Notes: generated from the sequence alone by a model not told the origin. 64,000 nt of DNA from an uncultured Phascolarctobacterium sp. (GCF_934190775.1 NZ_CAKPTG010000015.1:5416-69415); one strand, 5' to 3'; positions 47,654 through 56,690 are shown, counted from the stretch's first letter. Program-made: numbers and translations.

Positions 47654-48760
47654 TTACTGATTAAATCTGATAGACTTGGCAGATTTTACTACTGCAGCCT
47701 TCTGTCGTTTGGCATCATCAAACGGATATTGATAGTCAAAGGAAATAAATTTACCATCCCTTACGAAGATATAATCCATCTCCGTGGAATTGGATAAATC
47801 AAAGCTTACATTCAAGCAATTTTCACCGCCAATAGTGATAAATTGAGCTTTGATATTTTCAAGCTTGTATTTAGGATTTTCTTTTTGCCTTGCTTCTACT
47901 TTCTTTTGTATGCGTGCAGCTTCTTTAGCAGCAAGTATTTCTTTATCTTTATCGCTAAGGTTAGCAAAAGAATTAGGATAAAAGCTTAACTCTGCTTTAT
48001 CAGTAATGTTTACAATCATGGGGCTGACGAAAAAATAACCATTAGAATAGGCGAATGTGTGATGGGGATCATTTTTTATAGGCATTAGTATACAGTTAGC
48101 TGGCGTAGTAAAGGATGCAGGATAATCTTTTAGAGTTTTTGTGGTAAAAGGACGTCTGTAAATATCATCGCTTAGAGGAGTAATTTTAACGGATTGGATT
48201 ATTTTAGGGAGAAATAATTTTTCGTCAATAGGATAGATAAATCTATTTCCCACGTAGCTAAATTTATAAATACCATTTGGTGTAATGATTATGTAATCAT
48301 CAAAAATAGCTAGTTCTTTCTCAGGTAAGTAGTATGAAAAACGCATTGCCGGGTATTTGGCAATAGAGAGCAGTTCTTTGAGCAGAATCTTATAGCCTTT
48401 CTCTTCCAGGTCAGCTAGCTTTTTGTAAAAAAACTTGGTGTTCAGCGTGTTTAAATCTTTATCTTTAAGGATAAACGGGCGACAATCAACGAGAAAAACT
48501 CTTCCATCGCCGCGAAAAGAGTATAGGATATTCTTGTTTTTACTTTGATATTCTTTGTAATCTTTTTCAGGCACTGCAAAACTGAAGCCATATTCTTCGT
48601 TTTTATAATGCTGCATACTGATATTCGTCTTATCAGGATTAATGTGGTATAGGTCTAAAATTTGTATCTTTTCTTTTTCGGTAGCAGATTCTTCTGCTTG
48701 GACGGTACTATTTAGAGCAACACAGGCCAAAAGAGCTGCGGCTAAAAATTTTTTAAGCAT
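47654..48760 (-). CDS. secreted protein of unknown function
   Basis: A 368-residue protein with a cleavable signal peptide (MLKKFLAAALLACVALNSTVQA). The mature part contains NEEYGFSFAVPEKDYKEYQ (a pattern often seen in secreted PsbP-like or DUF proteins in which a Tyr-Gly-Phe-Ser-hydrophobic strand starts a lipocalin- or Mog1-like sheet), a charged coiled region DKEILAAKEAARIQKKVEARQKEN, and a C-terminal strand set. I cannot name the family. AT-rich, monocistronic, preceded by copy 2 of the duplicated block. RBS AGGAGG lies upstream. Confidence 0.7.
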   Translation of the reverse strand: MLKKFLAAALLACVALNSTVQAEESATEKEKIQILDLYHINPDKTNISMQHYKNEEYGFSFAVPEKDYKEYQSKNKNILYSFRGDGRVFLVDCRPFILKDKDLNTLNTKFFYKKLADLEEKGYKILLKELLSIAKYPAMRFSYYLPEKELAIFDDYIIITPNGIYKFSYVGNRFIYPIDEKLFLPKIIQSVKITPLSDDIYRRPFTTKTLKDYPASFTTPANCILMPIKNDPHHTFAYSNGYFFVSPMIVNITDKAELSFYPNSFANLSDKDKEILAAKEAARIQKKVEARQKENPKYKLENIKAQFITIGGENCLNVSFDLSNSTEMDYIFVRDGKFISFDYQYPFDDAKRQKAAVVKSAKSIRFNQ

Positions 48761-48791
48761 GGTTAAGACCTCCTTGGATATTCCTGACTAA

Positions 48792-48927
48792 AGTATAGCA
48801 TTTCTTTATAGTGATATAAAGCTACCTATAGGATATAAAGACAATTTTTTGGCATATAAAAATCTGCCCGGCTTAAATTTTTAAGGCTCCCCGTCTGAAC
48901 GGCAACGTTCAGGAGGGGAGCATTTTT
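48792..48927. repeat. duplicated 137-bp intergenic block, copy 2
   Basis: Second copy of the block at 47509-47645, upstream of the secreted protein gene in the same orientation. Both carry the same minus-strand promoter sequence and the same hairpin. Confidence 0.85.
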
Positions 48928-49023
48928 AGATGCTACCTTGCTTACTGCTGCAGAAATTTCAACAACTTCATTAGTGATATGTTATAATTTATATAACAGT
49001 TTGTTACAAGGATGGTGAGCAAC

Positions 49024-50259
49024 GTGAATTATCAAATTGAAGATGTTTTTAGTCCGCGTTCTTTTCCTCAAAATACATATATTTCCCGTAAGCTTGATGA
49101 TGAAGAAACTGTTGATGACAGATTAAGACGTGCTTTGGCGATGAAGGGAAACCTGATTTTTGTTTCCGGTGCGTCTAAATCCGGCAAAACAGTGCTTTGC
49201 CATAAGGCCATAGCTGCTGAAAGCTACATTGCACTCAGCGGTAACCAAATAAGCACTAAAGCCGATTTTTGGAACCATATTGCGGAGCAGCTGCCGCTGT
49301 CAGACGCAGTTGTAACGACAACCGGCGGGCAGGATACTGCTGCTAAAACAGGCCAGGCGCAATTTGCTGTTAATTTTGGTGTAGCTAATATGGGAGTAAG
49401 CATCAATAAAACCAGCGGTGCTACCTTTAATCAGCAGCTGGCAATGACCAACAACAGAACAGAGCGCCAGATAATCCAGTATCTGATTGATAATGATAAG
49501 GTATTGGTAATCGACGATTTTCATTATGTAGCGCGAGAGATGCAGATGTATATTGCACGTACCTTGAAAACAGAGCTTTTTAACGGTTTGAAGGCGGTAA
49601 TCATTTCCTTACCGCATCGAAGTGATGAAGCAATTATCTGCAATCCTGATTTAATCGGCAGAACTACCTCGATTGAAATTTTGCCGTGGACTGCAGCCGA
49701 GCTAAAGGCTATTGCTGTCAAGGGCTTTAAGCTGTTGGGCATGCCGATAGGCGAGGCCGAAGAAAATCTTTTGGCGCAGGAAAGCATTACTTCGCCACAG
49801 CTGATGCAGGAAAATTGCTTTCAGCTGGCCTTTGCAGCAATGCAGAAAAAACAGCCTATCAGCCGGGAGCTGGTGCATTTTGCCTTTAAGCAGACAGCAC
49901 GAAATTACGCACATTATGAGCGCCTGGTCAAGGCGATTGTGCAGGGACCTGTGCAGGGAATTGGCAGACGTAAGCTTTATGCGCTGGAGCAGGGCAGTGT
50001 AGATATTTATCATTTGCTGTTGTTGGCGTTTAAGGCGGATCCGCCTGTTACCGAGCTGAGTATGGTTACCTTGAAGGAGAGAATCAAAGGCTTATTGCTT
50101 AGCAAAGAGCTGCTTTCCAGTACGATTATTTCTGCAACCATCAACAAAATTATTAAAATTGTTGAAGCGACAATGCCTGACCTGGATGCGCTGGAATATA
50201 AAGCGCAGTGTCTGTATATTTTAGATCCGTTTTTGTTGTTTTATTTGAGGTGGAAGTAG
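49024..50259 (+). CDS. lone P-loop ATPase (STAND/archaeal-ATPase-like)
   Basis: A 411-residue protein with Walker A GASKSGKT (about 49-56) and Walker B KVLVIDDFHYV (about 159-169). An unusual Gly/Ala/Thr-rich insert (TTTGGQDTAAKTGQAQFAVNFG ...) lies between them, and the end, LYILDPFLLFYLRW, resembles the terminal motif of archaeal-type ATPase/DUF234 proteins. No effector domain is visible. It stands alone between the AT-rich hypothetical genes and a flavin reductase-like gene. I choose GTG at 49024 because the GGTGAGCAAC before it matches other ribosome sites in this genome. A defence or signalling role is possible but unsupported. Confidence 0.7.
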   Translation: MNYQIEDVFSPRSFPQNTYISRKLDDEETVDDRLRRALAMKGNLIFVSGASKSGKTVLCHKAIAAESYIALSGNQISTKADFWNHIAEQLPLSDAVVTTTGGQDTAAKTGQAQFAVNFGVANMGVSINKTSGATFNQQLAMTNNRTERQIIQYLIDNDKVLVIDDFHYVAREMQMYIARTLKTELFNGLKAVIISLPHRSDEAIICNPDLIGRTTSIEILPWTAAELKAIAVKGFKLLGMPIGEAEENLLAQESITSPQLMQENCFQLAFAAMQKKQPISRELVHFAFKQTARNYAHYERLVKAIVQGPVQGIGRRKLYALEQGSVDIYHLLLLAFKADPPVTELSMVTLKERIKGLLLSKELLSSTIISATINKIIKIVEATMPDLDALEYKAQCLYILDPFLLFYLRWK

Positions 50260-50312
50260 CTTGCGCAAACGCTGTATAATATTCTTGTAAAGCAAATGAG
50301 GAGGTTTTTGTT

Positions 50313-50822
50313 ATGACTATGAAAAAAATCAACGCCTTTGAACAAGGCGAAGCAATTTTAAAAACTCTGTCTAAGGGTGCCTTTCTTACTACTGCTGCCG
50401 ACGGCAAGCAGAACACAATGACAATCGGCTGGGGTAGTCTGGGCTTTAAGTGGGGCCTGCCGACCTTCACTGTTATGGTGCGCCAAAGCCGTTATACCAA
50501 GGAGCTGATTGACGCTAATCCGGAATTTACCGTCAGCTTCCCGGTAAAAGAAGGCTTTGCGCCGGCACTTGCTCTGTGCGGCAGCAAGTCCGGCCGTGAT
50601 TTGGACAAGTTTGCAGCAGCAGGCCTGACTACGGAAGCAGGCGAGACCGTCAGCGTTCCTGTTATCAAGGGCTGCGGCCTGCATCTGGAATGCAAAATCG
50701 TGGAGCATTACACCATGACTGAGGATAAGTTCGACAAGGAGCTGGGCGAAAAATGGTATGCCAATAAGGATTGGCACACCTGCTACACCGGTATCATTAC
50801 TGCCGCTTATGTAGAGGAATAA
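50313..50822 (+). CDS. flavin reductase-like FMN-binding protein
   Basis: A 169-residue protein of the flavin reductase/DIM6-NTAB fold: GAFLTTAADGKQNTMTIGWGSLGFKWGLPTFTVMVRQSRYTKELID, EFTVSFPV and the C-terminal WHTCYTGIITAAYVEE. It probably binds FMN and reduces flavin or another acceptor. Ribosome site GAGGAGG. Monocistronic, convergent with a tetR-type gene. Confidence 0.85.
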   Translation: MTMKKINAFEQGEAILKTLSKGAFLTTAADGKQNTMTIGWGSLGFKWGLPTFTVMVRQSRYTKELIDANPEFTVSFPVKEGFAPALALCGSKSGRDLDKFAAAGLTTEAGETVSVPVIKGCGLHLECKIVEHYTMTEDKFDKELGEKWYANKDWHTCYTGIITAAYVEE

Positions 50823-50846
50823 CAGGAACATACATGTTACAAACGC

Positions 50847-50878
50847 AAAAGCAGCTGCCGCATGCGGCAGCTGCTTTT
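50847..50878. terminator. bidirectional terminator
   Basis: A 32-bp perfect palindrome AAAAGCAGCTGCCGCA / TGCGGCAGCTGCTTTT between convergent genes. Confidence 0.88.
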
Positions 50879-50888
50879 ACTATGCACG

Positions 50889-51560
50889 TCAACGTGCGTT
50901 GCCGCGCAAAAAGTGGTCGGTAATTATTCTTGCTGCTTCCTCGTCCGTCATATCAGCAGCAATATCATCACTTTGGTTAAAGATGCTCATAGCTACACCA
51001 AAGAAAACAAATTTGGTGGTAATCTCTGGTACAGTATCCTCTTTCAGTAGATTGTCCTGCATCGCTTTCGTAATAAGCTGAGCTAAAATATCATATTCAT
51101 CATGCAGGATTTTGTGGTAACGCAGGATGCGTTCGCTCGTTTCCTCGCTCACTTTCACAGAGTTGTAGCGTGGGATAACCTTAAAATCGTCACCGTCAGG
51201 CTCAACTCTGCAGCCATTGGTGCCACCGAGCATTTCAAAGCAGATAATCTGCCACAGAGTACTGTTGGCAACATAAAAATGCACCATTACCTCAAAATAT
51301 TTTTTGAGCTTGTCCTCAAAGCTGTCGACACTGTTGACAGCTTGGTGCAGCTTTTCTAAAAAGGGGGCATTTTTATCAGCAACCAGCTTGTAGAAAAGGT
51401 GCTCCTTATTACCGAAATATTTATAGACAGTTCCTTTGCCTACATCTGCCAGGGCGATTATTTCATCAAGTGTAGCCTTTTCATAGCCATGCTGCGAAAA
51501 AACCTCTTCCGCTGCCTGCAAAATTCTTATATCCTTAGGTAATGACGCGTCTATTGCCAC
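50889..51560 (-). CDS. TetR-family transcriptional regulator
   Basis: A 223-residue regulator: N-terminal helix-turn-helix (RILQAAEEVFSQHGYEKATLDEIIALADVGKGTVYKYFGNKEHLF, residues 11-55) and an all-helical ligand domain. The start is GTG at 51560 after GGAGG. Its target is not evident; the neighbouring gene on that strand is the candidate small RNA, and the flavin reductase-like gene is convergent. Confidence 0.88.
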   Translation of the reverse strand: MAIDASLPKDIRILQAAEEVFSQHGYEKATLDEIIALADVGKGTVYKYFGNKEHLFYKLVADKNAPFLEKLHQAVNSVDSFEDKLKKYFEVMVHFYVANSTLWQIICFEMLGGTNGCRVEPDGDDFKVIPRYNSVKVSEETSERILRYHKILHDEYDILAQLITKAMQDNLLKEDTVPEITTKFVFFGVAMSIFNQSDDIAADMTDEEAARIITDHFLRGNAR

Positions 51561-51692
51561 TATGAAACCTCCAATTATCCTAAATAGGAAATTTTTTCGT
51601 ACATTTATTACATTAATTATACCTTTTTATGCGGATAATTGCTAGTGATGTTTACTTGTTTTATCATTAGGAATGCTACTTTTCCCGGAAAA

Positions 51693-51855
51693 ATAAAAAA
51701 CCCGCTCGCCGCGGGCGTTTTTATTTCGCGTAACTGCTGTCCGGCCCCTCAGCCGTCAGTGCTTTGTGCTTTTAGCATTTCCAAAAGTCCCCTCAATTGG
51801 CCGCTTCCACGAACCACCTTGTCTGTTTTTACGGTGGCGATACGTTACGCGATTA
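51693..51855 (-). ncRNA. candidate small structured RNA gene
   Basis: The minus strand has TTAGTG (51889-51884), a 16-bp spacer and TATAAT (51867-51862), then a transcript of about 160 nt with no ORF of note. CGCGTAAC near its 5' end (51851-51844) pairs with GTTACGCG (51734-51727). Inside are CCACC/GGTGG and CGGCC/GGCCG pairs and two copies of TGAGGGG. A terminator CCCGC/GCGGG (51715-51701) with six Ts closes it. It is in a 532-bp gap between tetR and purC. I do not recognise the class. Confidence 0.6.
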
Positions 51856-51914
51856 AGCACTATTATATTTACGGATTCTCTTACACTAATATATAGTATG
51901 TGCAGTGCTCGGAG

Positions 51915-51971
51915 AAACAAAAAACAACAACGGAAATAGACAGCTTGCGCTGTTGCAACTCCGTTGTTGTT
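51915..51971 (-). terminator. purC terminator
   Basis: Minus strand stem ACAACAACGGA / TCCGTTGTTGT with an internal ACAGC/GCTGT pair, followed by TTTTTGTTT, 120 bp after the purC stop. Confidence 0.8.
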
Positions 51972-52092
51972 TATGGTGAAATTATACAACCAATGTCCAT
52001 GGTTGTAAACAATTTTTTTGTAAAGAGCGTTAAATTTTTCCTGAGCCTGTTGCTACTGCAACAAAAGTTACAGTTTTAAAGCATTTTCAGAA

Positions 52093-52968
52093 TTAAAAGT
52101 CAAACTTTTGACCTGTCAGCAGTTCATATGCTTCGATATATTTGCCGATGGTTTTGTCGATAACATCCTGCGGCAGCTCGTAGCCTGCATCCGGATTAGC
52201 GCTCAGCCAATCGCGGACAAACTGCTTGTCATAGGAGGGTTGGCTCTGACCAACCTTGTAGCCTTCCAGCGGCCAGAAGCGGGAGCAGTCCGGGGTAATC
52301 ATTTCGTCACCCAGTACAACCTCGCCGTTCTCGTCCAGACCAAATTCAAATTTGGTATCAGCAATGATGATGCCGCGCTCCAGAGCATAGGCAGCGCATT
52401 TTTTGTAGATAGCGATAGTGTAGTCACGCAGCTTCAGAGCATATTCCTTGCCACGGCCCGGATACAGTTTTTCCAGGATTTCGATGCTTTGCTCTACGCT
52501 GATGTTTTCGTCATGGTCACCGATTTCAGCCTTGGTGCTGGGAGTGAAGATGGGCTCAGCCAGCTTTTGGGATTCCTGCAGGCCTTCGGGCAGCTTAATT
52601 CCGCAGATTTCGCCGGTTTTCTTGTAGCTTTCCCAGCCGCTGCCGGTGATGTAGCCGCGAACGATGCATTCGATAGGCAGCATGTTCAGCTTTTGGCATT
52701 TCATGCTGTTGCCGGTGAATTCGGGTTTCTGGAAGAATTCCGGCATATCTTTGGTATCAACGGAAATCATATGGTTAGGAACGATGTCTTTGGTCAGATC
52801 AAACCAGAATTTGGAGATCTGAGTCAGCACAGTGCCTTTTTTCACAATCATGTTTTTCAGAATATGGTCAAATGCGGAAATACGGTCAGTGGCAACCATA
52901 ATAATGCTGTCACCAACATCATACATCTCACGGACCTTGCCGGATTTAAACGGTTTGTACTCTTGCAT
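52093..52968 (-). CDS. purC: phosphoribosylaminoimidazole-succinocarboxamide synthase
   Basis: A 291-residue SAICAR synthetase of the longer bacterial/eukaryotic type: KSGKVREMYDVGDSIIMVATDRISAFDHIL, IECIVRGYITGSGWESYKKTG, FTPSTKAEIGDHDENIS and ADTKFEFGLDENGEVVLGDEMITPDCSRFW. It joins aspartate to CAIR in purine synthesis. The other pur genes are not nearby. A GGAGGCATTAAA ribosome site precedes the ATG. Confidence 0.97.
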   Translation of the reverse strand: MQEYKPFKSGKVREMYDVGDSIIMVATDRISAFDHILKNMIVKKGTVLTQISKFWFDLTKDIVPNHMISVDTKDMPEFFQKPEFTGNSMKCQKLNMLPIECIVRGYITGSGWESYKKTGEICGIKLPEGLQESQKLAEPIFTPSTKAEIGDHDENISVEQSIEILEKLYPGRGKEYALKLRDYTIAIYKKCAAYALERGIIIADTKFEFGLDENGEVVLGDEMITPDCSRFWPLEGYKVGQSQPSYDKQFVRDWLSANPDAGYELPQDVIDKTIGKYIEAYELLTGQKFDF

Positions 52969-53122
52969 TTTAATGCCTCCTAAAAATTTCTCAACAAGTA
53001 AATGCAGGCTCAGTGCCGGAATTTCTTGTCAGTGTTAACTTTGTTATATTTTATGGTAATATCATAGCACAGTCAGAGGAAAAAGTCGAACATTTTTCAT
53101 GTTTTAACAAATATTTTTCGGA

Positions 53123-53959
53123 TTATTTCACGTCCTGCGGTAAAAGGCCGTCCAAACGCAGCATATCAGTGGTAACAAAAGGCTGGCCCAAAAGTCTTCC
53201 CGGAACGAAGCTGCCGTGGCAGTCACTGCCGCCGCTGATTAAGAGGCCGTGCTTTTTACAATGCTGCAACAGGCGCTGCGTGCCTTCTTCCGAATGGTTG
53301 GAGTGGTAGCACTCAAAGCCGTCGAATTTTTCCGTCCGCAGGATGTCGAGCACGCGCTCCAGGCCTGGCCCATGAAAGCCGCTGGCGGCATGCGCGCACA
53401 GCGCTGCGCCGCCGGCAGCGTGAATCTCTGCGATTACCTCGCTGATGGCAGGGAACTGCGGAAAGCCCAGGTCATGCTCCGGCGTAAAGATGCGCTTAAA
53501 GAAATCGCTCACACCGGTGCAAAGTCCCTTGTCAATCAAATAGGCGAGGGCACGCCAGCCACCGCGACGTCTGTCATATGTATAACGGGCAAATTCCGCC
53601 TCGTCAACAGGCCAGCCGTCGCGCGCCAGCAGGTGAATGCTGTCTACGTCCTTCTGCTCCAGCAATGCTTCGTTGTGCTGCATCAGCTCCAACAGCGGTT
53701 TATTATGGATATCAATGCCATAGCCCAGAATATGAAACGACAAATCCTCCTTGGTGGAGCAGATTTCCGCCGCCGGAAGCAGTGTGATGCCTGCTGCCAG
53801 CGCCAACTTCATCGCTTCCGCTACGTTGGCTACGCTGTCATGGTCAGTTACGGCAATCAGCCCCAGCTGCTGCTTTTGTGCTTCGGCAATCAGCTCCGCC
53901 GGTGTCCAGGTGCCGTCCGAGGCCGTAGTATGGATATGTAAATCAGCTCTTACTGACAT
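53123..53959 (-). CDS. PHP-domain phosphoesterase
   Basis: A 278-residue PHP protein with the metal-binding motifs RADLHIHTTASDGTWTPAEL (I), LIAVTDHDSVANVAEA (II), then GGAALCAHAA and LISGGSDCHGSF (IV). It is closest to the YciV/RNase AM-type 3',5'-nucleoside bisphosphate phosphatases, which hydrolyse pAp or short RNA ends. Monocistronic; start after GGGAG. The specific substrate is inferred from the family. Confidence 0.88.
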   Translation of the reverse strand: MSVRADLHIHTTASDGTWTPAELIAEAQKQQLGLIAVTDHDSVANVAEAMKLALAAGITLLPAAEICSTKEDLSFHILGYGIDIHNKPLLELMQHNEALLEQKDVDSIHLLARDGWPVDEAEFARYTYDRRRGGWRALAYLIDKGLCTGVSDFFKRIFTPEHDLGFPQFPAISEVIAEIHAAGGAALCAHAASGFHGPGLERVLDILRTEKFDGFECYHSNHSEEGTQRLLQHCKKHGLLISGGSDCHGSFVPGRLLGQPFVTTDMLRLDGLLPQDVK

Positions 53960-54225
53960 GTAAGCAGCTCCCTTCTATTAAATTCTGCTGTAAAAAAGCA
54001 GAAACAGAGTAAAATTTTTATATTTATAGCATAGTTTATAATCATATGCATGTCAACTGCCGGTAAAGATATTCTCTCATTGCACAATAGTACGCAAAAA
54101 TTTTTTCTGGACTGTGCACTTTTGTAACAAGCTTAACACTTACTTATATTTTAAGGGTAATAGTCCCTATTATGAGTACGGATAAATTAGAAGTCCACTC
54201 TACAAATACAATGCTCATTGTAGAC

Positions 54226-54254
54226 TTGACATTATTTAACTTATGTTATATACT
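54226..54254 (+). promoter_or_regulatory. promoter of the SstT-like gene
   Basis: Consensus TTGACA (54226-54231), 17 bp, TATACT (54249-54254). Upstream (53960-54225) is AT-rich and I see no other feature there. Confidence 0.8.
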
Positions 54255-54299
54255 ATGAACACCGTTATATAAGGGAGTATAAATTAGGGGGAGTTCATT

Positions 54300-55556
54300 A
54301 TGTTTAGAAAATTTGCTGCGATTATCAATGAAGTCGCACTCATCAAGCAAATTGCCGTTGGTCTTGTCATCGGCATTCTGCTGGCACTTTATGTACCGCA
54401 AGCGGTACCTGTTGTTACCATCTTCGGTGACCTGTTTGTAAAAGCATTAAAGGGCGTTGCTCCGGTGCTGGTTTTCTTCTTGGTTATGAACGCTATGGCT
54501 AAAAAGAAAAGCGGCGGCGAAGCAAATATGAAGCCTATTATCGGCTTATATGTTATCGGCACCTTCTTTGCATCCTTAGTTGGTGTAAGCCTGTCCTTCC
54601 TGGCACCTACCACTCTGCACCTGCAGGTTGCAGATGCTAAGCTCAACCCGCCTAGCGGCATCGTTGAGGTTCTGCATAACCTGATTCTGAGTGTTGTAGA
54701 TAACCCGATTGCTGCTCTGCTGAACGCTAACTACATCGGCATTCTGGCATGGGCTGTAGTATTCGGCTTGGCTATGAACCTGGCTGCTAACGAAACTACC
54801 AAAAATGCTTTGGACGATGTTGCGAAGGCAATCACTCTGGTTGTTAAATGGGTTATCCATTTCGCTCCTCTGGGCATCATGGGCCTGGTAGCAACCTCCA
54901 TCAGCGACAGCGGTCTGTCCGCTATTTCCAGCTATGTACATCTGCTGGCAGTACTCATCAGCTCCTACTTCCTGGTAGCGCTTGTTATGAACCCGTTGAT
55001 CGTTTACTTCAACATCCGTCGCAATCCGTATCCGCTGGTTTGGGCAACCATCCGCGAATCCGGCGTGTACGCTTTCTTTACCCGCAGCTCCGCTGCTAAC
55101 ATTCCGGTTAACATGGCACTGTGCAAACGCCTGGGCCTGAATCCTGATACCTACGCAATTTCCATTCCGTTAGGCGCAACCATCAACATGGCCGGTGCTT
55201 CCATCACCATTTCCGTACTGGCGCTTGCTGCTGCCAATACTCTGGGCATTCATGTTGATATGCCGACAGCTCTCTTGCTGTGCATCGTTTCTACCGTTGG
55301 TGCCTGCGGTGCTTCCGGTGTTGCCGGCGGCTCCCTGCTGCTGATTCCGGTTGCCTGCGCTTCCTTTGGTATCAGCAATGATATCGCTATGCAGGTTGTA
55401 GGCGTTGGCTTCATCATCTCCGTACTGGAGGATGCTTGCGAAACTGCGCTCAACAGCTCCAGTGACGTTCTCTTTACCGCAACTGCCGAATTTGCAGAGC
55501 GCGCTAAGGAAGGCACTCTGAAGTCCGAAGACCTGGTTCCGAAAGACAACATTTAA
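54300..55556 (+). CDS. sstT: Na+:serine/threonine symporter SstT
   Basis: A 418-residue DAACS-family transporter with 8-9 membrane segments and re-entrant loops. Landmarks are GLVIGILLALYVP, KALKGVAPVLVFFLVMNAMA, FFTRSSAANIPVN, PLGATINMAGASITISVLALAAANTLGI and GACGASGVAGGSLLLIPVACASFGI. This subgroup imports serine and threonine with Na+. The codon use is strongly biased, indicating high expression. Start after GGGGGAG. Confidence 0.93.
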   Translation: MFRKFAAIINEVALIKQIAVGLVIGILLALYVPQAVPVVTIFGDLFVKALKGVAPVLVFFLVMNAMAKKKSGGEANMKPIIGLYVIGTFFASLVGVSLSFLAPTTLHLQVADAKLNPPSGIVEVLHNLILSVVDNPIAALLNANYIGILAWAVVFGLAMNLAANETTKNALDDVAKAITLVVKWVIHFAPLGIMGLVATSISDSGLSAISSYVHLLAVLISSYFLVALVMNPLIVYFNIRRNPYPLVWATIRESGVYAFFTRSSAANIPVNMALCKRLGLNPDTYAISIPLGATINMAGASITISVLALAAANTLGIHVDMPTALLLCIVSTVGACGASGVAGGSLLLIPVACASFGISNDIAMQVVGVGFIISVLEDACETALNSSSDVLFTATAEFAERAKEGTLKSEDLVPKDNI

Positions 55557-55576
55557 TTTAAAATAACAACAAAACG

Positions 55577-55606
55577 GCCGCCGAAGCTTGTGCTCCGGCG
55601 GCTGTT
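55577..55606 (+). terminator. sstT terminator
   Basis: GCCGCCG / CGGCGGC stem followed by TGTTTCATTTT, 21 bp after the stop. Confidence 0.75.
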
Positions 55607-55638
55607 TCATTTTGAAAGGATGATGTGGTTTTTATGTA

Positions 55639-56088
55639 TTAGCCTTCAATGGCAATATATTTTTTGTCTTCGACTTTTTTAGGCTCAACCTTAGGAATAG
55701 TAACCTTCAGGATACCATCTTCAAATTTAGCCTTGATATCCTCCTGGGTAACTGCTTCGCCGACATAGAAGGTTCTTGCACATTGACCGCTGTAACGTTC
55801 ACGACGGATGTAAACGCCTTTATCGTTCTTTTCGTCCTTGTCGAGGCCTTTAGCTGCGGTAATGGTCAGATAACCGTTTTCCAGTTTGGCGCTGACGTCC
55901 TCTTTTTTGAAGCCCGGCAGGTCGATATCCATTTCATAAGCGGTATCCGATTCCTTGATATCGGTTTTCATAACGTTCTGGGCATGTTTGCCGTACAACG
56001 GATTGCGATGACCGAAGAACTCTTTTTCAAACGGGAAATCCATTAAATCATCAAATAAGCTTTCACCAAATACACTAGGCATCATCAT
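55639..56088 (-). CDS. Hsp20-family small heat-shock protein
   Basis: A 149-residue alpha-crystallin-type chaperone. The core domain DIKESDTAYEMDIDLPGFKKEDVSAKLENGYLTITA is followed by YSGQCARTFYVGE and the terminal strand GILKVTIPKVEPKKVE, with the I-x-I/V-like tail. It holds unfolding proteins during stress. Its promoter overlaps a CIRCE element, so it is probably repressed by HrcA. Confidence 0.94.
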   Translation of the reverse strand: MMMPSVFGESLFDDLMDFPFEKEFFGHRNPLYGKHAQNVMKTDIKESDTAYEMDIDLPGFKKEDVSAKLENGYLTITAAKGLDKDEKNDKGVYIRRERYSGQCARTFYVGEAVTQEDIKAKFEDGILKVTIPKVEPKKVEDKKYIAIEG

Positions 56089-56232
56089 AAGTCATTCCTC
56101 CAGTTTTATTGCGCTTGTTGTAGTCATTTTCATGTTGATGCAGCAAGTATTGATTTGATTTGCCAACGCGGGATTTGTGCTTTTCAGGTGCTGCCCTTGC
56201 AGCTCCTGTAGCTCATTTCCTTTGTTGATTAT

Positions 56233-56275
56233 GTTATACCACTAACTGTTAGCACTGTCAAGCGTTGAGTGCTAA
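56233..56275 (-). promoter_or_regulatory. hsp20 promoter overlapped by a CIRCE element
   Basis: CIRCE arms TTAGCACTG (56249-56257) and GAGTGCTAA (56267-56275) are separated by 9 bp, with one mismatch to the consensus. On the minus strand TTGACA (56261-56256), 17 bp and TATAAC (56238-56233). The operator covers the -35 hexamer. Confidence 0.88.
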
Positions 56276-56307
56276 TTTCTGACGATTTCACAGAAATTAC
56301 AAAAAGT

Positions 56308-56690
56308 GGGGGAGAGCCCCCTTCCGCCTCACTACGTTCGGCACCTTCCCCAAGGGGCAGGCAAGACTAATAGCTTTCCATTAACCTTTATTAGCACGTT
56401 TCTTGGTTCCCCCTCGGGGGAACTGTCGCGTTAGCGACTAAAGGGGGAAATGTGAGAGCAGATGGGAAGATGGCTAGAATAGAGAGCCTCGTTTTTCTTC
56501 CCAAAGTCATATTTGCTTACACAACCCTTCCGTCTGCTCGCAACGCTCGCAGCCACCTCCCCTTTCAGGGGAGATATAATGGTATTGCGAAATTTTAACT
56601 TTAGCTGTTACTACGAACTTTTATATGCTCCCTGAAAGGGAGCTGGCAAAATCACGTAGTGATTTTGACTGAGGGTTGTGCTTACTTAAG
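56308..56690. repeat. composite hairpin repeat, copy 1, upstream of ompM
   Basis: About 380 bp shared with 58488-58860 and in part with 58962-59168. Sub-elements in order: cccccttccgcctcacta with ccttccccaaggggcaggc, a CTGTCGCGTTAGCGACT hairpin, cttccgtctgctcgcaacgc, ctcccctttcaggggaga, and the hairpin element gctccctgaaagggagc with an AAAATCAC/GTGATTTT stem and actgagggttgtgc (56618-56682). No gene is supported in 56276-56760. Confidence 0.85.

Noticed and set aside
51693..51855. 6S RNA, SRP RNA or tmRNA
   Set aside because: No single long bulged hairpin as in 6S, no GGAAG...GCAG SRP domain, no tRNA-like ends or CCA. It is kept only as an unclassified candidate.
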